NCBI RefSeq assembly: GCF_019703515.2
Contig: NC_059346.1
Span: 11,130,501 to 11,194,500, forward strand
Direction: 5' to 3'
Length of the DNA stretch: 64,000 nucleotides
DNA from: Myxocyprinus asiaticus
Taxonomy: Eukaryota; Chordata; Actinopteri; Cypriniformes; Catostomidae
Below the pieces are notes generated by a model that was not told the DNA's origin, did not search any database, and saw only the letters and a list, made by a program, of their open reading frames with translations. Made by a program: the position numbers and the translations under genes. The first letter of the stretch is position 1; each line of letters begins with the position of its first letter. Shown piece by piece: positions 11,651 to 23,013 of the stretch.

Positions 11651-12728
11651 TTAGTACAATGTCAACGGTGGAACTCTCCAGAACCAGTAGGGTAATTTCC
11701 TCGCTGTGTAACCATCCCACCTGGAGTTTAAATGGACCCACACTATGACGTATGATGCCTTTTTCCTAAGGGCTTGCCGAGCGCGTCCGAGATGAAGTTG
11801 AGTCGAGGAGTGCGGAACTGAAAGAGAAGAACCATAGGCATTAAGCATTACACTAGTTAACAAGGGAGAGATACAGACCCTTGGAGTGTTTATGTGACTC
11901 ATCAGTGGACGGGGAGGACAGATGGGACACGCAGAGATTACGTGTCCCTTACCGCCACAGTACAGGCACAGACCCTGGTTCAGCCGGCATTGGCACTCCG
12001 CTGAGGTCAGTCGAAAAGCATCCATCTGCATGGGCTAGCTGTTAGGTTCTGGAGAGTGGTAAGGGGACCGCTGTGGAGGGAAAGGCAGAGACTGCAAGGC
12101 AGGCAACTCATCGAGGCAGTTCTTAATGCGGTTTGCCACTTGGATGGAGAGTTGGATGAAGCGCTCCAACCCCATGGTGTCGTCGTAGGATGAGAGATGC
12201 AGCCGCAGCTTCGGCTCGCATCCTAGGCGATAGGTAATAATCAGAGCAGGTTCATTCCAACCACTAGATGCTGCCAGAGTGCAGAACTTAAGGGCATAGT
12301 CATTAATGGATCTCTGACCCTAATGAAGATTATGAAGCTGTTCTGCAGCTGAAGTGTCACCCTCAGGATGTCCAAACACTTCCTTAAAATGCTGGGTGAA
12401 GCTTTCCAGTGATTGTGTTACCGGACTATTCTGAACCCAAAGTGAATGGGCCCATTGTAATGCTTCTCCGGACAGCAAGGAGATGATGTAGGCAACTTTC
12501 ACCTGCTCTGTGGGGAATCAATGCGGCTGCATCTCAAGGGTGAGCGAACATTGGAGCCGATCCAGAGTAGGGCGCTGGATTGACCACGGGACTGGCGGAA
12601 TAGACCAGAGAGTAAATTGCAGAAGTGCCGGGTGATGTTGGAGGTGCTGAGTGGTTAGCCGCTAGCGTGAGTGCTTGCTGGAGAGCGTCAACCAGCTCCT
12701 GGAGGGGACTCGGACCTGCCGGGTTCAT
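11651..12728 (-). pseudogene. Ty3/gypsy Gag, fragmented
   Basis: Three collinear pieces are seen. The N-terminal piece (12728-12534) has an LQELVDALQQAL segment. The capsid-like piece (12502-12320) has SLLSGEALQWAHSLW. The C-terminal piece (12031-11651) has a single CCHC zinc knuckle, CLYCGGKGHVISAC (C-x2-C-x4-H-x4-C). Stops and frameshifts separate them. Gag would package element RNA; this copy is dead. Confidence 0.8.
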
Positions 12729-12787
12729 GACTCTATTTGGTCTGGTCTTCTGTTAGGAATACCCAGACTCATAGGGTGTATTTTTCA

Positions 12788-12862
12788 TTGTGAAACTGTG
12801 TTTTCTTAATGCCACAAATCACACTGAATGCCTAAACTTTTAATGCACGGCCCGCCACTGGT
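12788..12862. repeat. Terminal fragment of the CAGTGGCG family
   Basis: A ~75-bp block ends in the inverse of CAGTGGCGGGCCGTGCATT and matches 9748-9800. It lies between the gypsy remnant and the right end of the Sleeping Beauty-like element. Confidence 0.5.
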
Positions 12863-13019
12863 CTGGAGGAATGTGACAATTCCAGCAGCTTGTTGTGAGA
12901 AGCTTGTGGAAGGCTACCCAAAACGTTTGACAGAAGATAAACAATTTAAAGGCAGTGCTACTAAATACTAACAAAGTGTGTGTAAAAATATATATATGTA
13001 AAATATATGTATGTAAAAA

Positions 13020-13027
<8 letters not shown>

Positions 13028-13085
<58 letters not shown>
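13028..13085. repeat. (TA)n microsatellite
   Basis: About 29 TA units follow a short poly(A). Confidence 0.95.
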
Positions 13086-13088
<3 letters not shown>

Positions 13089-13449
13089 TTACTGGCACTT
13101 ACATAGTAGTCTAAATAGTTTCCTTATTTTAAATATTAGGATACATTTTTTATTTATAATTTATACCCACTTAGATTCTTTACAACAAAAATAAGATCTT
13201 TGGAATGCATGTGTTATTTTGAAAGGCCTGACAGGCAACATTCCAGCAAAAGTCATTATGAGTTAAGACTGTAACGTCGGGTGGCAATGACAGGCAGATG
13301 AAGACGATGATGATATGAAGGACCCATGACGTGGCACCCTGGCTCAGCGGCCATGATGTGGCACCCTGGCTCGGCGGCCATGGATGCCTGGCAGCTGGAG
13401 TACCTTCAGTCTGGCTCAATATATCGACATTGCCCTGCAGAAAAGTGGT

Positions 13450-13941
13450 TCAACTTTCACTCTGGGGGAGGCGGATAACGAGCCAGAGTGCCACATCATG
13501 GCCACCAAGCCAGAGATCCACATCATGGCCACCAAGTGCCGAACCAGAGTTCCACCTCATGGCCGCCGAACCAGGGTGCCACCTCATGGCCGCCGAACCA
13601 GGGTGCCACCTCATGGCCGCCGAACCAGGGTGCCACCTCATGGCCGCCGAACCAGGGTGCCACCTCATGGCCGCCGAACCAGGGTGCCACCTCATGGCCG
13701 CCGAACCAGGGTGCCACCTCATGGCCGCCGATCCAGGGTGCCACGTCATCGCCGCCGATCCAGGGTGCCACATCATCGCCGCCGATCCAGGGTGCCACGT
13801 CATGGCCTCCGAGCCAGGGATCTCTGGCTTGGCGGCCATGACGTGGCACTCTGGCTCATTATCCGCCTCCCCCACAGTGAAAGTTGAACCACTTATCTGC
13901 AGGGCAATGTCGATATATTGAGCCAGATTGAAGGGCTCCAA
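13450..13941 (-). pseudogene. Gag-like ORF ending in 9-residue repeats
   Basis: The frame starts with a Gag-like segment (FNLAQYIDIALQISGSTFTV) and then encodes repeats of about nine residues rich in Ala, Met, Trp, His and Pro. The Gag-like segment resembles that of the element at 683 (DYVEKALELS...PYTV), so both belong to related LTR families. The upstream part of Gag (about 14128 to 13941) is in a different frame. No enzyme domain is present. I consider it a relic. Confidence 0.5.
13545..13815. repeat. 27-bp minisatellite
   Basis: About ten head-to-tail units of CCGAACCAGGGTGCCACCTC plus ATGGCCG. The units are contiguous without unique spacers. The central units are nearly identical; the outer ones are diverged (CGATCC, CATCATCG variants). 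Confidence 0.9.
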
Positions 13942-14250
13942 ATGCTAGGCATCCAGTAGTGCACCGGCTCATTCCTGCCTGCACAAAAGAAGTGTTTGAG
14001 GGCGATCTCATTGAAGCCTACCTCGTCTGCCACGATGCAGAAGTCCTTCACGTAATCTTCTATAGACCTCTTTCATTGACGTAGACGTATAAAGATATCC
14101 GCTGGGTTCATTTTGTTGGTCAGATATTCTGTAACATTGGCTGGCAATGACAGGCAGACAAAGACAATGATGATGTGAAGGACCCAAGTGCAGTTTATTC
14201 ATAAACATGAAAACCAAAAACCGTGAACAGAAACATAAACTAGACTGGAC

Positions 14251-14304
14251 TAGACTTGACTTGACTTGACTTGACTTGACTTGACTTGACTTGACTTGAC
14301 TTGA
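14251..14304. repeat. (GACTT)n pentanucleotide microsatellite
   Basis: About ten to eleven tandem GACTT units lie within the presumed LTR. Confidence 0.9.
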
Positions 14305-14813
14305 CAACCAACCAACGATACATTAACAATACCTGAAAAAGGACGATGGCAAACATGAGGGTATAAATACATGGACAAGGGTAACAAGACAACCAATGAA
14401 CAGACAAAACTATAAACAAGATAACAAGACTAATAAACTAAAACCAATGAAAAGACAAGACTGATAATGAGTAACTCAAACAATGAACCAATGAAAACAA
14501 GAAACATGAACATGGAGGGAAACAGGATATCACATGACATGAAACACATGACAATAGAACAGGAAATCACATGACATGAAACACAAAACATGAACAAAAA
14601 CACATTAAACGTGATAAAGACACAGGGAGTGTGTTCTGTGTACACAGTGTCTTGACCTCACTGATGGTGTCCTGTGTAAGAGTGCCATACTTCGTGAAAT
14701 CATTGTGACCTGACCTTCAGGACAGCCCTCATTATCTCCTAATGAAATACAAATGTTTAGTCATTGAATAAACTATAGAATATTATTTATTTGCTACAAT
14801 AAGTGACTGAATA

Positions 14814-15965
14814 CACTGGCGACCAAAAGTTTGGAATAATTTACAAATTTTGCTCTTATGGAAAGAAATTGCTACTTTTTTTCACTAACGTGGCATTCAA
14901 CTGATCACAATGTATAGTCAGGACATTAATAATGTGAAAAATTACTTTTACAATTTGAAAAAAAAATGTTCAGGACTACATAAACTACTTCAAAGAGTTC
15001 TCATCCAAAAATCCTCCACGTGCAGCAATGACAGATTTGCAGATCCTTGGCATTCTAGCTGTCAGTTTGTCCAGATACTCAGGTGACATTTCACCCCACA
15101 CTTCCTGCAGCACTTGCCATAGATGTGGCTGTCTTGTCGGGATCTTCTCACGCACCTTACTGTCTAGCTGATCCCACAAAAGCTCAATGGGGTTAAGATC
15201 CATAACACTCTTTTCCAGTGATCTGTTGTCCAATGTCTGTGTTTTGTCCAATGTCTTTGCCCACTCTAAACTTTTCTTTTTGTTTTCTGTTTCAAAAGTG
15301 GCTTTTTCTTTGCAGTTCTTCCCATAAGGCCTGCACCCCTGAGTCTACTCTTTACTGTTGTACATGAAACTGGTGTTGAGTGGGTAGAATTCAATGAAGC
15401 TGTCAGCTGAGGACATGTGAGGCATATATTTCTCAAACTAGAGACTCTGATGTACTTATCCTCTTGTTTAGTTGTACATCTGGCCTTCCACATCTCTTTC
15501 TGTCCTTGTTAGAGCCAGTTGTCCTTTGTTTTTGAAGACTCTAGTGTACATCTTTGTATGAAATCTTCAGTTTTTTGGCAATTTCAAACATTGTTCAAAA
15601 CAATGATTGACTGGCGAGTTTCTAGAAAAAGCTGTTTTTCTTTTTGTTTTGTTTTTTGCAATTTTTGACATAATATTGACCTTAAGACATGCCAGTCTAT
15701 TGCATATTGTGGCAACTCAAAAACAAACACAAAGACAATGTTAAGCTTCATTTAATGGACCAAATAGCTTTAAATTAGCAATTTAGTATGATTACTCAAG
15801 GATAAGGTCTGCTGGAAATGGGGCCTGTCTAGATTTGATCAAAAATTACTTTTTTCAAATAGTGATGGTGTGTTTTTTACATCAGTAATCTCCTGCCACT
15901 TTGGTACTAACTTCCTTCCGAAACAGCAACATCTGTACATTATTCCAAACTTTTGGCCACAGATG
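14814..15965 (-). mobile_element. Tc1-like transposon, internally deleted
   Basis: The left end is CACTGGCGACCAAAAGTTTG and the right end is CAAACTTTTGGCCACAGATG, with TA on both sides (14812-14813, 15966-15967). Two transposase fragments remain on the minus strand. The 1152-bp length and the missing catalytic middle show an internal deletion. Confidence 0.8.
14985..15493 (-). pseudogene. Tc1 transposase fragments
   Basis: The N-terminal piece (15493-15266) includes VSCTTVKSRLRGAGL and KKKPLLK, typical of the DNA-binding region. The C-terminal piece (15251-14985) includes DLNPIELLWDQLD, the Glu-containing motif. The segment with both catalytic Asp residues is gone. Confidence 0.75.
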
Positions 15966-17078
15966 TATACTGTAATATATTAACAAATCGTATCACACTC
16001 TTTGTTGGTTTATGGCAATAAGGTGCCAGAATGCAGACTTCAAAGTTCACCCACTTGACACAAGTCTAAGCAGGATGTAAATTCATGCTAGTTTGCAGAC
16101 TGTTTTTTTTTTTCTAGAAAATGCACAAGTACCACAGTAACCACAAAAAGTAGTGAAACCAAGACTCTGAGCACAGGAAGCCAATCCTGGTTACAAAACA
16201 TGCTTCATGTTGCTTTTAGAACTCACTAAAATAGATTTTCCTTTCTTTTTGAGGCATAAAATATGTTGGTATTGCAGTTTATTGCAAGTACACAAAAAAT
16301 TATTTGGCTGTGTTGAATAAATGTGGCTTTATGGGGGTTCATGGTGGTAATTTGGTAACTGCATGTCTTTGAATTTACTTCAAAGGTCATCAAGGTTTGT
16401 GTGTGTAGGGTTTTCTGTTACAAGGAAATTCTCATAAACAGGCATGCCCCAACTAGAAAACCTGGTTTATAATCCTTAAAGAAAAAGAATGTTTTTTGCA
16501 ATAATGTGTCTTCCTATTTCCTTTACAGGGCCCCAGTCTACAGAAAATTACCTTAGGAACACCTGAAGGTAAAAAGGTTTAATTTTGGTCACTTCTTTTT
16601 AAAGGAAGAGGTAAGATGGGAATATCTCCTATTTCAGAGCGCAGCAGTCACGTTCTGGAAATAAAAATCCCATTTATTTTCTCCATAGGCTATTTTATTT
16701 TTATTCATAATTTATAAACATTTAAAGACACACCTACCATGAGCTCCGTGGTTGTTCAGATGGTGTATTCTTCTGTTGAAGTCATCAGTCCACGTTATTT
16801 CAACTTCATTTTAAAATTTTTTTAAAAAAATCATGTTTATGTGGAATTAATAGTGAAGAACTACACTACCCATGATCCTGAAGAGAAAACTTCCACCAAT
16901 CACCACAAAACAAAGCATGCCAAATGAGCCGTGCAGTGACCGCCCACTACCATGACACACTGCGAATGACACAATGGAGTCAACCTCTCTACACTCTCAA
17001 ACTACAGTACTTATATATATATGTAAATATTTTGCAATAAAATGAAAATGTATTGTTTCTTTAGTTATAATCAACTAC
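15966..17078. other. Anonymous non-coding stretch
   Basis: Nothing recognisable is seen. There are short poly(T) and AT-rich tracts. Confidence 0.4.
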
Positions 17079-17655
17079 TTCACTGTAAAAAAAAAAAAAA
17101 AATCTAACTTCAATTTTGTCAATACCCACAGTTAAATTTGCACTTAATTTTATTTAAGTGTGTTTGGTCAAAGCATGCCGATTTATGAGGACATCATTTG
17201 TAAATAATCTGTTTTGAATTAATTTACAAAAATTAATTTTTACGTTTTAGCTCAATGCTTTTTTTTTTATATATATGATGTTTTTCTGTAAAAAGGTGTT
17301 TTTTGTTTAAAGTCACCATCAGGGTGATAAGTGTTCACTCTGATCAAGTTTATTTAGTTTAGTTTAACTATTTAATGTTTGAAGTATTTACACCACCTAG
17401 TTCAATCAAATGTTTGGTATATTGGTGGGGCTGACACATGATTTTATGTTGAAATGTAGATCTGCTCAATAAAATTGAAAATTATGGACATCTGATCTGA
17501 ACTTAATAATCATTTATATTTTTGAGTTTGTTGAACTTATTGTATTGAGTTCATAGAACTTACAGTCCAACTTGAATTGTTAAGTTGGTAAAACTAATTT
17601 GCCTGAAGTGGAGTACACTCTGCTTGCCTTTATTACATAAAATTTTTACAGTGTT
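17079..17655. mobile_element. MITE with CACTGTAAAAA ends
   Basis: The left end reads CACTGTAAAAAA and the right end reads TTTTTACAGTG. It is AT-rich and has no coding capacity. Confidence 0.55.
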
Positions 17656-18047
17656 TAAATCAATAGTTTTATAGTTTCCTGCTGTTTTTAACTCGATTAC
17701 GTCATTTTCAATACTTCATGGAATTATAGTTTAAAGACACAGTCTTGTACCTTTGTCTTTTTGTCTGATTTTCAAAAACTTTTTTGCTTCAAATCAAAGT
17801 TTGTAATGTAGTGATTCACCTCAGAGCTGGTTGGTTTGATTCATGGCTTAGAACTCTTTTATGATGGATTTTATGATGGAAAAATACTTCTGGAACCAAC
17901 ACTGCTGAAAAAGTGAGTGGGCACTGCTGCATGGCACTCTGGAATACTTGATTGTAACTGGTCAATTGCAGCATTCAGCAGTTAAAAGCATTTCTGAATA
18001 TTGTTTCCTATGTTTCTATGCTTTTTCCTATCCTATGTTTCCAGTTC

Positions 18048-18872
18048 ACTCAAAACAAAAAGGATTTTTATTTCATTTAACTTAATTAAAATTAACTAAA
18101 GCAACACAATTCTAGAACATTTTGTCTTAACTTAAATCCATTATGTTAATAGCATAAATGCAATTAAATTTGTAAAAAATAAGTTTACTTAATCCATTTA
18201 AGTAAGGTCTACATGAATATTTTTTTGTAGCATTGATGAAACTGGCCAGGGGATTTCAATTTCCCAGAATGCTTTGCAGGGGACTGGATGGTGTGAACAA
18301 ATGTTGAAACTAAGTGTTATTTTATGCATTTCTGAGCAAGATAAGAACAGGATGAGTTTTGTTCATGTTTACTGTTCTGTTTTATAATTTTTTTAAAGTA
18401 GTGTTTGTTTGGCTGGAGTTTGGGGGGTTACCATTGTGGTGAAGACTGGTGCTTGTGCTTTGGTTGAGGATGGAAATACATATTCAAATAATGTTTGATT
18501 TGAATGCTGCTGAACTCTATAAACATTTACTATCAAACTGACAGTGCAACAGTTTTGCTGTCCTTATATTTGTTCATCAGTTGCATACTAACTATTACTA
18601 AAATATATTAAGTTGAACCAACATAAGACAATTACATAAATACATCTTAGTAAATTAATACAATTATATTTTACCAACATTAAGAAAATGCATTCGATTA
18701 ACCTAATAAAGTTAAACCAACTATAATACATTTATTTGACCTAATTCTAAATAAACTAAATTATATTGGTTTAATGAAACTGAATGAATTAGAAGTAACT
18801 TAATTAAATTGCTTGTAAAACAATTATTAAATTAAATGAAGTAAAGGTAATGAATTCATTTTTTGAGTGTAT
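18048..18872. mobile_element. MITE with CACTCAAAA ends
   Basis: The left end reads CACTCAAAACAAAAAGG and the right end TTTTTTGAGTG. The interior is AT-rich and non-coding. Confidence 0.55.
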
Positions 18873-21800
18873 AGCTGTGCTCCGCTTCACGTCGAGGCCC
18901 TGATCACCCTGTCTATGATTAAACTTGTCAACCGTCTTGTCAAGGGTTACAATGGAATTCATGCTCACAGTTTATCTCCATTCAAAGACAATTCTGTTTC
19001 ATTGACATATACTAATGTTTTTAAAACAGATGTTCTTATTTATCTTCCTACCTGATTAATAGCTTTAGCAAAGGACAAAATCTTTGAAAATCTACCATCC
19101 ATTGATTAAAATTAGTTACTTGTTATTTTCTCTGCATGATGAAATCTTGTTCACTTTCTCCAAGGATGTTATGGCTGATAGTTCCTGAGCGATAAAAAAT
19201 ATGTGTGTGTGATTTGCAAAACTTTCAAGATGTGAAACCATGTCAATAGCATAAAGTGGCTTAATCTCCATCTATTAGTTAATGCTCAACGGCAAAACAG
19301 AATGCTGCCTCAACAGGTTTTAAGGACATTCACTCATCATTTCTTTATCATTTCCTTTAACAAAGAATGCAATGGATCCACTGTATTTGAAAACATACCT
19401 GAGGTTTTACTTACAAACATCTCGGTTACAGGAAATAAGATTATATCTAAGACTAGTGTCATGGCTCATGCATAGATCACTGTAAGGCACTGCAAGGCTT
19501 TAACTGGGTTAGGCAACTCTGTCTGTGGTCCTTACTCATCAAATTACAAGCTGCAGTATATGCTGTACAATTACCATTTTATAAAACGGATCGTTCTGGT
19601 CTTAGATGTTGATTGGTCAATGCAGTGTTCCAGTCATGCTCAAATGCATAGTAACAGCTGTGATGCAAAACACTGTTCACCTAACTATTGTGTACTGTAG
19701 ATCTCCTTGCAGCACCCATAGAGGCCAACTATTAACTTTAGTTTACATGTCAGGGACTATATCTACTAGCACAGGGGTTTCAACCAGGGTGTCAAACTTC
19801 AAAGGGGGCCTCTATATGACTTAATTTTATTTTAAAAAGTTAATAAGCTGTATTATAATAATCTAACTTACTATAATAAATACTGAAAAACCTACAGTTC
19901 TAAAAACTTCTAGAAACATAAAATTAATCAAGATTAATATATTGACATGCCTAGTCAACATGACCAAACAGGAAGTTGGCATGTTGTTTCCGAGAGTCTT
20001 AGTACCCTAGGATCAGCCACATTATGCTGACTCGTTGACAAGCAGCATCTCATATCAGACATTTTTACATTAGCTGAAGCGTGTTTACTTTCCATTTTGG
20101 CACAACAGGAAGCATGTTGCATCAGCAGCGTGAGAGACCAGGAAGTAATCGCATTTGCAAAATCAGTAATGAGCGTGATTTGGAGGTTGCTTTTTTACAA
20201 CTAACATTACATTTCTTTACTCCACTGATGGTGAGGTTTTTGTTTGGGGTTTGGGTTGAGGGATACTGTTTATGAAATATGCATTCCTCTTCACTGTATC
20301 ACATCCTGCACAGGTAAAAACAGCTTGCTTTACAACCTGCTTTTGGCACCCCTCTGTGGACATTTCACCCAGAAAATGGAGCTCACATGTGCCCATACAC
20401 CCAACAACACTTACCGCTTTGGCCACTGGGGGCAGTGTCTCGAATTTCAGTAAGCACAGACCGATTGTTGCTAAAGAAGTCAACCTACTGTTTCCTGTTT
20501 ACTGTTTTCACTGTTAGGTCTGTCTGGCCTATTTCTGTTAATAAAGTTTGAACACAAGTAGCTTTTTTATCATTACAGCAAAAGTATCAGGGGAAATATA
20601 TCAGCCCACAAATGGGGGCTTTCGTAAATTGTCTTGGACAAAAGGGGGCTTTTGAGTCAAAAAGGTACGGTATAACCACTGTTCGAGTGGAAGGATGGCA
20701 CTTAATGAATGTGCTTAATAAGATAATGTTTTAAAATGGAAAAAAAGTAGAAAATGTACGTCTTTAAGGTAGCTATTTTATAAAAGCAATAAGGCACTCA
20801 AAGCTGCCGCGCTTCATAGCTAGCAATGTCCTTTTTTTCAGCTTACACAGAATATCTCTAAATGGTTTATTGTACAATTCCAAGTTACATTTTTGGAGTG
20901 GTCTGCAAAAAGTTTGCAAGTTCAATTCCAACAGAGTCAAGATCACCATTGTGGCCTTAAGAAAATAAATGTAACCCATGGTTACAAAACATGCACCATG
21001 AGCAGGCCCATATGGAATTTTTGCACTTTTTATCTTAAGAGCAGCAGCCAATTAGTTAAATAGCAGGATAATTAAGTTTCTTGTTAGTTTTCTTGTGGGT
21101 TTGTGCAATGGCTGTGTTGTATAACATTACAGAGACAGTCTAAAACACTTACAGAGAGTGACAGTTATACAATTATTTTTCTTTATTAATTTTCTCTGCA
21201 AACACACAGAGCATTAGCGAAGAAATAGAGGACAGAAATATCATTTTTCTAGTGAATAAATTTTTTCTGTGCTGTCTTGTCTCAGTCATGCTTCCTATTT
21301 TGGTCATCTTGGTCCTGCATATGTGTGGACACTATTGACACCCCTCCCCCCTTCACTAACACATACTAATTTTACCCCAGGATGGTTCTGAGAGACTGGA
21401 GCTTGTGAGCTATGAAGAGATCTTAGGCAGTGGCAGGTTTTAGGGAGGCAATCCAATTATACCTGAAGTGTACATGTATTAGATGGGGAGTTTTCCCTGT
21501 GTGCCACAACTAGGGATAGGGGCCTCCAAAATAAAAACTGATGACCACACAGATATTGTACTAGAAGCCTGAAGTGCATATTTTATACTGAAACCATTTC
21601 ATTTGCATGTAGAATCAGACTGAGCATAAATCTCTAAATGTGACAATGAACTAAAAAAAAGAATCAATCTAAGAAAAGGTGTTTTGTTTAATGTCAATCT
21701 ATCTCTTGTATTTCTAGTCTTGGTGACACACACAGCTTGTAACCAGGCACTCACACACCTGTACAGGAAAGACTGGCAGTTATTCTCTCCTTTCTTGTTT

Positions 21801-22318
21801 CGGTTGGCATTAATTGATGCGTCGTGTGATTAGATGCTTGTTCTGCATTAACATTTGTTTTTGTTTTGCTAATACTGCCTTTCACCCAGAAAAATGTATA
21901 CACTAAGTATAGTAGTAAACAAATATACTGTAAATCCTGAGATACCATATGACATCAAGTCCATGCTTGTATTGCCACTGATCAATTCATACTCATGGTA
22001 AGAGTTGTTTTCGAGAACTTAATCCTAAAAAAAAAACGTTTTCCCTATAAAACCTTTAGCGTCACATGTCTGTTCTCATCCATCTGTGAGCCTAGAAATT
22101 ATTTGGCTGGAAAGCTTGTCCACTGATGACTTTGATCTGTAAAACTTCTCTGCAGGGTTTGTCCCCCTGATCTGGCTTAAAATAGTTGTGAAACTAGTTT
22201 AACCATATTTCTGTGCTGAGGCCGTTCATCAAAAAGACTGAATATTTATACCAGGTATGAAACTTAAAAAGATTGCTGTAGAGAGGGTTTACATTTTTAG
22301 TTCTAATTTATTTTCTAT
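18873..22318. other. Non-coding stretch with degraded repeats
   Basis: Between 19780 and 20660 the sequence resembles a decayed repeat: the GGCCACTGGGGGCAGTGTC block near 20419 has relatives near 23238. Elsewhere I see no gene. Small open frames at 19606, 20244 and 20773 lack motifs. Confidence 0.35.
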
Positions 22319-23013
22319 TTAAAGGAATAGTTCACCCAAAAATGAAAATTCTCTCATCGTTTACTCACCCTCATGACATTCCAGATGTGTAGGACTTTCT
22401 TTCTTCTGCTGAACACAAATGAAGATTTTTAGAAGAATGTCTCAACTCTGTTGGTCCACACAATGCAAGTCAATGGTGGCCAAAACTTTGAATATCCACA
22501 AATCACATAAAGTCAGCATAAAAGTAATCCATAAGGCACCAGTGGTTAAATCCATATCTTCTGAAGCGATATGACAGATGTGGGTGAGAAACAGATCAAT
22601 ATTTAAGTGCTTTCTTACTATAAATCTCCACCTTTGACCAGCCCCGTCCAGCAGGTGGCGATATGCACGAAGAATGCGAATCGCCAAAAAACTAAAGAGG
22701 AATGTGGAAGAGAAGGTGAAAGTGTAGATTTATAGTAAAAAATTACAAATATTTATCTGTTTCTCAGCCACACCAATCATATCACTTCTGAAGATAATGA
22801 TTTAACCACTGTAGCCTTATGGATTACTTTTATGCTAACTTTGTAATTTTTGGACATTCAAATATCTGGCCACTATTCACTTGCATTAAATGGACTTGCA
22901 AAAAAATATTAATTTGTGTTCTGCAGAAGAAAGAAACTCATACATATCTGGGACGGCATTAGTGTGAGTAAATTATGAGAGAATTTACATTTTTGGGTGA
23001 AATATACCTTTAA
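22319..23013. mobile_element. Fold-back MITE, GGGATAGTTCACCC family, copy 3
   Basis: The left end is AAAGGAATAGTTCACCCAAA and the right end TTTTTGGGTGAAATATACCT. Long inner arms are inverse copies around GGTGGCGATATGCACGAAG at about 22660. It has the same architecture as the copy at 6820-7471. Confidence 0.8.

Larger units (their letters stand above)
11243..12780 (-). mobile_element. Ty3/gypsy retrotransposon remnant without LTRs
   Basis: On the minus strand the order is Gag (12728 down to about 11700) then an RNase H fragment (11532 to about 11243). Protease, most of reverse transcriptase and integrase are missing. No LTR is visible on either side. It sits inside the Sleeping Beauty-like element, so it arrived later or was joined by rearrangement. 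Confidence 0.75.
10395..12985 (+). mobile_element. Sleeping Beauty-like Tc1 element interrupted by a gypsy remnant
   Basis: The left TIR starts CAGCTGAAGTCAGAAGTTTA and is preceded by TA. The right end (about 12863-12985, GAAGCTTGTGGAAGGCTACC...) is the known 3' portion of the same family, ending in a degraded TIR. About 1.6 kb of unrelated sequence (11243-12862) separates the two parts. Confidence 0.75.
13380..13955. repeat. Inverted repeat with minisatellite loop
   Basis: The left arm (about 13380-13520) is nearly the exact reverse complement of the right arm (about 13820-13955). Both arms contain GGCTCAATATATCGACATTG or its inverse. The 300-bp loop is the 27-bp tandem array. Transcribed RNA could fold into a long hairpin. 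Confidence 0.8.
13195..14660 (-). mobile_element. LTR-element relic with Gag-like ORF and inverted duplication
   Basis: On the minus strand a probable LTR (about 14660 to 14128, with an AATAAA and a (GACTT)n tract) is followed by a Gag-like coding region and a minisatellite. A block at 13270-13327 (GGCAATGACAGGCAG...GAAGGACCCA) repeats the LTR end at 14140-14187, so a second LTR fragment is present in the same orientation. The Gag-like segment is partly duplicated in inverted orientation. LTR boundaries are inferred from the duplicated block only. Confidence 0.55.

Noticed and set aside
13545..13815. CRISPR-like array of 27-bp repeats
   Set aside because: Units are contiguous with no unique spacers, they are in frame in a Gag-like ORF, and the genome is a vertebrate. 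It is a minisatellite.
13331..13921. Long repetitive open frames on both strands as host His/Pro-rich proteins
   Set aside because: A repeat period divisible by three keeps every frame open. No start context, splice site or conserved domain supports a host gene.
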